Assembly: GCA_003157225.1 (NCBI GenBank)
Contig: PMIZ01000187.1
Span: 409-7,580, forward strand
Reading direction: 5' to 3'
Source: Actinomycetota bacterium
GTDB taxonomy: Bacteria > Actinomycetota > Thermoleophilia > RBG-16-64-13
DNA: 7,172 bases
Shown: in pieces, positions 1 through 5,436 of the stretch
How positions within the stretch are numbered: position 1 is the first letter of the stretch
Layout: each line of letters starts with the position of its first letter
Made by a program: the position numbers and the translations under genes
The notes under the pieces: generated by a model
Database searches by the model: none
Seen by the model: the letters and a program-made list of their open reading frames with translations, nothing else
What the model was told of the DNA's origin: nothing

Positions 1-42
1 CTCCTGCATATCGACCCGGCTGACGATGTCAAAAGACGGCAT
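1..42 (-). CDS. yajQ: YajQ-family nucleotide-binding protein, N-terminus only (partial)
   Basis: The first 14 codons read MPSFDIVSRVDMQE and then leave the window. This matches the very conserved start of the YajQ (UPF0234) family, whose E. coli member begins MPSFDIVSEVD. Family members are about 160 residues, bind nucleic acid or nucleotides, and some are reported as cyclic-di-GMP effectors; which role applies here cannot be seen. The start is fixed by the family match and by a perfect AAGGAGG ribosome binding site at 51-57, 8 bases before the ATG. The one difference from the E. coli start in the first ten residues is Arg for Glu at position 9. The gene lies 124 bp downstream of the larA-like gene on the same strand, so it may be read from its own promoter or by readthrough. 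The identification rests on only 14 residues, but they are distinctive. Confidence 0.85.
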   Translation of the reverse strand, partial: MPSFDIVSRVDMQE

Positions 43-50
43 TCTTCGTT

Positions 51-57
51 CCTCCTT
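51..57 (-). promoter_or_regulatory. Shine-Dalgarno sequence of yajQ
   Basis: The minus strand reads AAGGAGG, a full match to the anti-Shine-Dalgarno core, with 8 bases to the ATG at 42. It decides the start of the partial yajQ gene and is the strongest ribosome binding site in the window. Confidence 0.85.
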
Positions 58-80
58 GCGGCGGGCGGCCTCTATAGAAA

Positions 81-165
81 GGATACCGCAGGGCACGGAC
101 ACCGAGAGCGCGGCGCCAGGCTCCAACGGCGGCGCCCGACCCGCGGCGCCAGCCCAGCGGTATCC
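81..165 (-). terminator. Inverted repeat after the larA-like stop codon, possible intrinsic terminator
   Basis: On the minus strand GGATACCGCTGGGC (165 to 152) pairs with GCCCTGCGGTATCC (94 to 81) over 14 positions with a single T-T mismatch. The 57-base interior is very GC-rich and contains three GGCGCC palindromes (112, 131 and 145) that could form inner hairpins. The structure starts two bases after the TGA of the larA-like gene and is followed by TTTCTAT, a poor T-tract. Position fits an operon-end terminator, but the weak T run and large interior are unlike a classic rho-independent terminator. It could instead be a leader or regulatory structure for yajQ. Confidence 0.4.
109..152. repeat. 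11-bp direct repeat pair in the larA-yajQ gap
   Basis: The plus-strand sequence CGCGGCGCCAG occurs at 109-119 and again at 142-152, exactly 33 bp apart, about three helical turns. Both copies sit inside the larger inverted repeat at 81-165, and each contains a GGCGCC palindrome; a third GGCGCC lies between them at 131-136. The pair could be a regulator binding site or simply a product of strong GC bias. No known operator was recognised. Confidence 0.35.
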
Positions 166-166
166 G

Positions 167-1594
167 TCAGCCCGAATCGCCCGGCCGGTCCGGCAGAAAC
201 GGGATGCCGTGAGGGCCGTCGGCAAGATAGGCGATGGTCGCGGGAGCGCCCGTTTCGGCTTCGGAGGCAGCACACGCCCGACCCACCGCAGCCGCCACGA
301 AGCTGGCGACGCTCTCCCCGGCCCCGCACCCCTCGAGCAAGCCCGACCATGGCGGTGGGTAGACGCAGGCGAGCGTCGGGTAGTCATCCGGGGACGTCTG
401 GGGGCTGAAGTAGTAGATGTGGTCGCGAGGCACTCGGGTCAGCAGTTGGGCCCAGACCTGAGCCCCCCACTGGTCGTGCGCGAATTGCCAGTCGTCGGCC
501 TGGATGGCCGTCAAGAACGCCTCCGGGCCGACCTCGGCAAGAAGCCTCAGCAAACGCCGGTACGACGAAGTCCCGACAGGGTCGGGGTCGGTGGTGTCGG
601 CAGCGATCACTACATAGCCGCCGTCCCTGACCGCCTTGGCCGCCACCGCCGCGGCCTTCTCCGCCTGGTAGTGGTTCACGCCCACAAAGCCGCCGTGGGC
701 GATCACCACGTCGTAGCGACGCACCAATCTGATGCCGGCGAAGTCGCGCACGTGGTCGAAAGCGGCGAGGTGCGCCCGCTCCATGTCTCCGGCGAAGACA
801 CCGGCCACCTTCCCGTCCTGACGCGTGGTGACGTTGAGGATGATATCTGGAGGAGCCATCCCGGCGATCTCCAGGGCGAGAGCATGGCAGGGATTGCCGT
901 CGAGCAATAGGTCGGTGGCCTTCGGGTTCATGAGCGTCTTGGCGCCGTGGAAATCCCTGACGCTCTGCACGCCGACGAGACCGGGGCAGATGCTCTTTCT
1001 TCCGCCGGACACCCCGGCCATGAGGTGCGGTTCGACGAGCCCGGTGAGTATCCGGAGGTGGGCTTCGACGTACTCCCGGTTGAGAGTCACGTCGGCTCCT
1101 CCGAGCGTGCGGCCGACCAGGACCTGGGACCCGCGGTCGGCCGCGTCATGGCAGCGCACCCGCACGCCCGCCTCGCGGATGGCAGGGTCGAAGAGGTCCC
1201 ATATCTCCTGCTCAGTCATGACCCGGTGCGTCCCGCTGGCGACCAGGAGGGTGATCCACTGGGGGCCGATCCCCGCCGAGAAGAGCTCCTCGAGCAGAGG
1301 TTTGAGGATGCCGCCTTCACCCGCGTAGGGAACCGGCCGCGTGCTGTCCGACACCACCACGACCACAGCAGGCGGTTCGGGCGCCGAGGTCTCGAGCGCC
1401 TTGCGACACAGGCTGGACAGCGCCGGGCCGCCGATGGGAGCGGAGAGCGCCCGCTGCACGGCTTCGTACACGTGCGCAACCGGCTCGGGCTCATGGGTGC
1501 GCAGTACGTCCGTGCCTAGGGGAAGCTCCAGATCGGCCGCGAAGGATCGCAGTTCGAGGTGGACGCGCACCGGGCTGTCCTCCACGGCCGACAT
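167..1594 (-). CDS. larA: LarA-family nickel-pincer 2-hydroxyacid racemase/epimerase homolog
   Basis: The 475-residue product belongs to the LarA (DUF2088) family. Lactate racemase interconverts L- and D-lactate using nickel held by a pincer pyridinium nucleotide (NPN) bound to a lysine. The key residues appear in order: SDSTRP at 82-87 (Asp83, Arg86), GTHR with His123, His190, SGGRK with Lys200, His216, and the Gln310/Lys313 pair. His190-Lys200-His216 spacing of 10 and 16 residues is identical to His174-Lys184-His200 of the Lactobacillus plantarum enzyme, and Gln310/Lys313 keeps its Gln295/Lys298 spacing. The cofactor site therefore looks intact. The protein is about 50 residues longer than L. 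plantarum LarA (about 424). Family members act on lactate, malate, phenyllactate or sugar acids, so the substrate is open and the symbol denotes family only. No larB, larC or larE lies in the window. Its ATG overlaps the ABC-F stop by one base (TGATG), and its own ribosome binding site is weak, so coupled translation is likely. Confidence 0.85.
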   Translation of the reverse strand: MSAVEDSPVRVHLELRSFAADLELPLGTDVLRTHEPEPVAHVYEAVQRALSAPIGGPALSSLCRKALETSAPEPPAVVVVVSDSTRPVPYAGEGGILKPLLEELFSAGIGPQWITLLVASGTHRVMTEQEIWDLFDPAIREAGVRVRCHDAADRGSQVLVGRTLGGADVTLNREYVEAHLRILTGLVEPHLMAGVSGGRKSICPGLVGVQSVRDFHGAKTLMNPKATDLLLDGNPCHALALEIAGMAPPDIILNVTTRQDGKVAGVFAGDMERAHLAAFDHVRDFAGIRLVRRYDVVIAHGGFVGVNHYQAEKAAAVAAKAVRDGGYVVIAADTTDPDPVGTSSYRRLLRLLAEVGPEAFLTAIQADDWQFAHDQWGAQVWAQLLTRVPRDHIYYFSPQTSPDDYPTLACVYPPPWSGLLEGCGAGESVASFVAAAVGRACAASEAETGAPATIAYLADGPHGIPFLPDRPGDSG

Positions 1595-3705
1595 CAGTCC
1601 GCCGTCGTCCCGAGAGCTTCGGCCACCTTGCCCCAGTCCTCGTAGAGCGAGCTTATCTCCCCCGCCAAGACGGCGGCCTCATCTTGGGCCGACAACAGCA
1701 GTTCGTAGTCCGAAGCGTGTGCGGGGTCACTCATGAGCAAGGCTAGCTCCTTCTGTCTCTCTTCGGCGGCCAGGATGCGCCGTTCGATCTTGCGGTAGCG
1801 ACTGCTCAGCTCCTTGCGCTCTTTGTAGCCCGGCTCGACCGTCTTGGCGGCTCCGGCTACCGGTGGTACCGGTGCGCCAGCCGCCTCCAGCAAGGCGCTC
1901 GACACCGAACCGCCCTGGACGCGCCGCGAGAGCGAAGCCGGCCCAGACTGCGTGGGCGACGCAGGGGGCGCACCTGGCTGGCCGGCTGACAGTGCCGCCC
2001 CCACGGCACCGGCCGCGTCCGGTTCCTGGGCCTTCTTCCACTGGTAGTACTCCCAGTCGCCGGGATAGTGCGTCAGCCGCCCGTCGCGCACCTCGATGAC
2101 CTTCGTCCCGATGGCGTTGATAAGGTGCCGGTCGTGGCTGATGAAGATCACGGAACCCTCGAACTGGCGGAGCGCCTCCGTGAGGACGGCGCGCGAGTCC
2201 ATATCCAGGTGGTTGGTCGGTTCATCGAGCAAGAGTAGCCCCGCCGGGTCTATCAGCATCTTGGCTAGAGCAAGACGAGCTTTTTCCCCACCGGAAAGCA
2301 CGCCCACCTTTTTGGTGACGTCGTCCTCGCCAAAGAGGAAGGTGCCCAGGTAGGAGCGCACCTCGGGCAGGCGTCCGGCAGGCGCAGCCACCTCCTCCAT
2401 GGTCTTGAGAACCGTGCGCCCGGAATGCAGCACCTCCAACTGATGCTGGGCGAAGTACTCGCGCCGCACGTTGTGCCCCAGGACCACGGACCCTCCGTCG
2501 GGTTCGATGACTCCGGCAAGTAGCTTGAGCAGGGTCGACTTGCCGGCACCGTTGGGCCCGACCAGAGCGATCTTCTCACCCCGCTCGATCACCAGATCGA
2601 GCTTCTTGTAGACCACGTTGTCAGAATAGGCTTTGCGCGCGTGCTTGACTTCGGCCACTACCCTGCCGGTGCGCGGAGGCTGGGGGAAACGGAACTTGAT
2701 GGTCTTGCGCTCCAGCGAGGGTGCGTCTATCCGCTCGGTGCGCTCCAGTTTGCGGATCCTCTGCTGGACCTGCTTGGCCTTGGTGTTCTTGGCCCGGAAG
2801 CGGCGGATGAAGGCCTCAGCTGAATCGATCTCGCGTTGCTGGTTCTTGGCCGCGTTCACCAGAGCCTCGTATCGCTGCTTCTTCTCCTCCTCGAAATGGT
2901 CGTAGTCACCGGCGTAGAGGTCGATGATGCCGCGATCCAGATCGGCAATGTGGGTCGCCATGCGGTTGAGAAAGTAGCGATCGTGGCTGATGACGATGAG
3001 CGACCCGGGCCAGGTGAGCAAGAACTGCTCCAGCCAAATGAGGCTCTCCAGGTCCAGGTGGTTGGTGGGCTCGTCCATGAGCAACAGGTCGGGCTGCTCG
3101 AGAAGCAGTCGCGAAAGCGCGACGCGCATTCGCCAGCCACCGGACAGCTCGGCGATGGGTCGGTTGAAATCGTTGTCTTTGAATCCCATGCCGCGCAGGA
3201 TGGACTGCGCCCCCGTTTCGAGCTCATAGCCGTGAACGCTCTCGAAGGCGGTCTGAAGAGCGCCCAGCTCGTGCAGGAGTTGCTCGGGGTCGATGACGTC
3301 GGCAGGCAGGTGTGATTCCGGCGCTTCTGCTCCGTACGCCTGGCTGATCTGCTGGCTCAACTCCGCGATGCGCCGCTCGGCGGAGAGCACCTCGGCATGC
3401 GAGGCGAGCACCTCGTCGATCACGGCGTGATCGGCAATCTCCTCGATCTCTTGCGGCAGGAAGCCCATACGAAGGTCCTTGCGCGCGCTGATCTCGCCCC
3501 CGTCGAGCGACATCTCCCCCACGATCAGCCGAAGGAGCGTGGTCTTGCCGGCCCCATTGGGCCCGACCAAACCGAGCCGCATGCCCGGTTTGACGTGCAG
3601 GCTGGCCTCGTCGAGAAGCACCTGGCTGCCGAAGGACTTGGAGATGTCGGTGAGATGAAGCATCGGCGGGTAGGATAGCAGTCCCGAAGAAACGGCCCCG
3701 GTCAC
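1594..3705 (-). CDS. ABC-F family ATPase (ribosome-associated, YheS/YdiF/Uup-like)
   Basis: This is a 703-residue soluble protein with two tandem ATP-binding domains and no membrane segments, the hallmark of ABC-F proteins, which act on ribosomes rather than in transport. NBD1 has Walker A GPNGAGKTT (48-56), signature LSGG (187-190), Walker B LLLMDEP (207-213, catalytic Glu212) and His241. NBD2 has Walker A GPNGAGKST (383-391), LSGGE (470-474), LLLLDEP (490-496, Glu495) and His524. Between them, about 262-345, is a basic helical linker containing the FIRRFRAKNTKAKQVQQR stretch, the part that reaches toward the tRNA site in known members. A low-complexity Ala/Pro/Ser/Gly segment (561-625) joins a C-terminal coiled coil (627-697). 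All catalytic residues are present. The GTG start overlaps the mqnD stop by 4 bp (GTGA) with a weak TGGGA upstream; ATG at 3663 (residue 15, MLHLTDISKSFG) fits the usual family start but has no Shine-Dalgarno. A housekeeping translation factor is more likely than a resistance gene, but the subfamily is not settled. Confidence 0.93.
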   Translation of the reverse strand: MTGAVSSGLLSYPPMLHLTDISKSFGSQVLLDEASLHVKPGMRLGLVGPNGAGKTTLLRLIVGEMSLDGGEISARKDLRMGFLPQEIEEIADHAVIDEVLASHAEVLSAERRIAELSQQISQAYGAEAPESHLPADVIDPEQLLHELGALQTAFESVHGYELETGAQSILRGMGFKDNDFNRPIAELSGGWRMRVALSRLLLEQPDLLLMDEPTNHLDLESLIWLEQFLLTWPGSLIVISHDRYFLNRMATHIADLDRGIIDLYAGDYDHFEEEKKQRYEALVNAAKNQQREIDSAEAFIRRFRAKNTKAKQVQQRIRKLERTERIDAPSLERKTIKFRFPQPPRTGRVVAEVKHARKAYSDNVVYKKLDLVIERGEKIALVGPNGAGKSTLLKLLAGVIEPDGGSVVLGHNVRREYFAQHQLEVLHSGRTVLKTMEEVAAPAGRLPEVRSYLGTFLFGEDDVTKKVGVLSGGEKARLALAKMLIDPAGLLLLDEPTNHLDMDSRAVLTEALRQFEGSVIFISHDRHLINAIGTKVIEVRDGRLTHYPGDWEYYQWKKAQEPDAAGAVGAALSAGQPGAPPASPTQSGPASLSRRVQGGSVSSALLEAAGAPVPPVAGAAKTVEPGYKERKELSSRYRKIERRILAAEERQKELALLMSDPAHASDYELLLSAQDEAAVLAGEISSLYEDWGKVAEALGTTAD

Positions 3706-4613
3706 TCGTCCCAGAACAGGCCCTTCCCCGAAGGCGCTGCAAGTCCAAACCCTTCAGCCGACTCCAGCAACTGCCGGATGGCCCGCTCGCCCTCTTCGCC
3801 GTAGTCCACCGTGAAATCGTTCACGTACAGTTCGATGTGGGCGTTGCATACGTCCGCATCCATCTCCTGAGAGTGTGCCCGTACGTAGTCGGTCGCCCCG
3901 TCCGGATGGCTGCGCGCGTGCTCCACGCTCGTGCGCACAGTCAACTCGACCGCGGCCTTCGTCTCGGCCGGCAGGCTTCGGGACACGGCGATCCCGCCCA
4001 GTGGAATGGGCAGCCCGGTCGTCTCCTCCCACCACGCCCCCAAATCGACCAGCCGGCGCAGCCCGTAGGACCCGAAGGTGAAGCGGCCCTCGTGGATGAT
4101 CACTCCGGCGTCCACTTCCCCGGCTGCCACGGCGGGCATGATTCGGTCGAACGGCATCACCACCGGCTGCCGCAGACCGCCGGTCAGCAGTCCTGCCAAG
4201 AGTGCCGCCGTGGTGAGCTCGCCGGGAATGGCAACCCGCGCGTAGGCCAGCTCGTCGGCAAGAAGGGCGGTGCGGCCGACAGACGGCGCCGGATGCAAGC
4301 GCGAGTTCTTCGGTGCGACGATGAGCGGACCGCAGCCTCTGCCCATGGCGCCCCCCGAATGAAGCAGCGCGTAGGACTCGCGGAGATGAGCAAACGCGTA
4401 CATCGAGACCTTGACGACTTCCGCTTCTTCCCCCGCGGCACGCTGGTTGAGTCCATCGATGTCCTCGAGCTCCTCCTCGACCGCGGGCGCACCGGGGAGC
4501 AGGCCACGGACCCAAGCGTGGAAGATGAAGGTGTCGTTGGGGCAGGGAGAGTAAGCGAGCCGCAGAGGGACGTCTTCCCATGCATTCACGCTAGCCTGAG
4601 AGTCTGAGGTCAT
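3702..4613 (-). CDS. mqnD: 1,4-dihydroxy-6-naphthoate synthase (menaquinone, futalosine pathway)
   Basis: The 303-residue protein matches MqnD, which converts cyclic dehypoxanthinyl futalosine to 1,4-dihydroxy-6-naphthoate in the cytoplasm, the last dedicated step before prenylation and methylation to menaquinone. It has the periplasmic-binding-protein-like fold but no signal peptide. Visible family motifs are YSPCPNDTF (21-29), GRGCGPL (91-97), PGELTTA (130-136), VIIHEGRFTF (171-180), LPIPLGGIAV (201-210) and the C-terminal YVNDFTVDYGEEG stretch (263-275). His174 in the IHEGR motif probably corresponds to the catalytic histidine of the Thermus enzyme (His145). Length is slightly above the usual 270-290, through short additions at the ends. 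The ATG follows the mqnB stop after 4 bp and is preceded by GGAGGGG at 4623-4629, so the start is firm. Pairing with mqnB is a known arrangement, for example in Streptomyces coelicolor. MqnA, MqnC and MqnE are not in the window. Confidence 0.95.
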   Translation of the reverse strand: MTSDSQASVNAWEDVPLRLAYSPCPNDTFIFHAWVRGLLPGAPAVEEELEDIDGLNQRAAGEEAEVVKVSMYAFAHLRESYALLHSGGAMGRGCGPLIVAPKNSRLHPAPSVGRTALLADELAYARVAIPGELTTAALLAGLLTGGLRQPVVMPFDRIMPAVAAGEVDAGVIIHEGRFTFGSYGLRRLVDLGAWWEETTGLPIPLGGIAVSRSLPAETKAAVELTVRTSVEHARSHPDGATDYVRAHSQEMDADVCNAHIELYVNDFTVDYGEEGERAIRQLLESAEGFGLAAPSGKGLFWDE

Positions 4614-4617
4614 GCGC

Positions 4618-5436
4618 TCAGTCCCCTCCGAAGGCCGCTACCACGGCGAGGGCCGCTTGGGCTGCCGCCGCGACTGCCCGCTCCACTTCCCACGAATCGC
4701 GATCCCGATCGGTCACCAGGTTGCTGATGCCTCGTATCTCGAGGAAGGGAACTCCATACAAAGCCGAGACGTGGGCCGCGGCCGCTCCTTCCATCGACTC
4801 CGCCAGCGCGCCCCAGCGGCAGGCGACCAACTGTCCGTCCGCTCGCAGGCCGGTCGCGCAGGAGGAGGTGACACATGGCCCCAGCAAGACATTGGGCCGC
4901 GCCTGCAGCGCCTCCACAGCGCCTCGCTCGGCTACGGACGCGGCAGCCGCGATCACGTCCCGGGCGGCCTCGGCCAGCGAAAGATCCAGGGGGAAGACCC
5001 CGCCCAACTCAGTATCTCCGGACCGCGCGATAGGAAGACCGAGTTCGGCCGCCGACAGCCAGCCGGCCGGGCTGGAGCTGCCCGTGTCGGCGTAGGTCTC
5101 ATTGGTGGCAATGACGACATCCCCCACCTGGACCGAAGCTCCCGGTCCGCCCTCGGTGAAGGCGCCGGCGATGCCCACCTGCAACACGAGTTCAGGGGGA
5201 GGCAACATGGCCTGCAACAGGCAGGTGAGAAGGTGGGCCGCGTTCGCTTTGTCGCAACCGGTGACGCCGAGAACGACCGGCGCCGCAACGTACAGCCTCT
5301 TCGTCGCCAGCGTGTGGCTCTCTTCCATGATCAGTGCCTCCCGCAACGGCTCCGCCTCCGTTTCGGTAGCGGTCAGCACGATGGCCCGACAGCCGCGCGT
5401 GGCTTCGCGCAGGGACTGGCAGCCCACGAGCTCCAC
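4618..5436 (-). CDS. mqnB: Futalosine hydrolase
   Basis: The 272-residue product is a nucleosidase of the PNP/MTA-SAH nucleosidase superfamily. MqnB cleaves futalosine to dehypoxanthinyl futalosine and hypoxanthine, supplying MqnC in menaquinone synthesis. Motifs include TATETEAEPL (22-31), VGIAGAF (87-93), VGDVVIATNETYAD (104-117), SMEGAAAAHV (214-223) and FLEIRGISN (231-239) followed by DRDRDSW (243-249), the last two typical of MqnB rather than of MTA/SAH nucleosidase. At the position where MTA/SAH nucleosidases carry the catalytic Asp of their ISD motif this protein has Asn239, which I take to be a futalosine-hydrolase feature. The product is longer than many family members (about 220-240), partly from some 16 residues before the first strand. 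The GTG start overlaps the E2 stop by one base (TAGTG) and is backed by GGAAGG 6 bases upstream. Presence of MqnB suggests the route through futalosine, not direct cleavage of aminofutalosine. Confidence 0.93.
   Translation of the reverse strand: MELVGCQSLREATRGCRAIVLTATETEAEPLREALIMEESHTLATKRLYVAAPVVLGVTGCDKANAAHLLTCLLQAMLPPPELVLQVGIAGAFTEGGPGASVQVGDVVIATNETYADTGSSSPAGWLSAAELGLPIARSGDTELGGVFPLDLSLAEAARDVIAAAASVAERGAVEALQARPNVLLGPCVTSSCATGLRADGQLVACRWGALAESMEGAAAAHVSALYGVPFLEIRGISNLVTDRDRDSWEVERAVAAAAQAALAVVAAFGGD
4623..4629 (-). promoter_or_regulatory. Shine-Dalgarno sequence of mqnD
   Basis: The minus strand reads GGAGGGG within the last codons of mqnB, 9 bases before the mqnD ATG at 4613. 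It fixes the mqnD start and shows that mqnD has its own initiation site despite the 4-bp gap. Confidence 0.75.

Noticed and set aside
71..76. TATAGA on the minus strand as a -10 box for yajQ
   Set aside because: It matches only the TATA part of the consensus, and nothing like TTGACA lies 16-18 bp upstream. Not enough to call a promoter.
26..910. Plus-strand open frame of 294 codons opposite the larA-like gene and gap
   Set aside because: It lies antisense to a clearly recognised conserved gene and has no recognisable domain. Its composition (Arg, Gly, Val, His) is that of a GC-rich shadow frame.
1594..3705. Antibiotic-resistance ABC-F protein
   Set aside because: Nothing in the sequence or its neighbours points to resistance. 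The C-terminal coiled coil and basic linker fit housekeeping Uup/YheS/YdiF-type proteins better.
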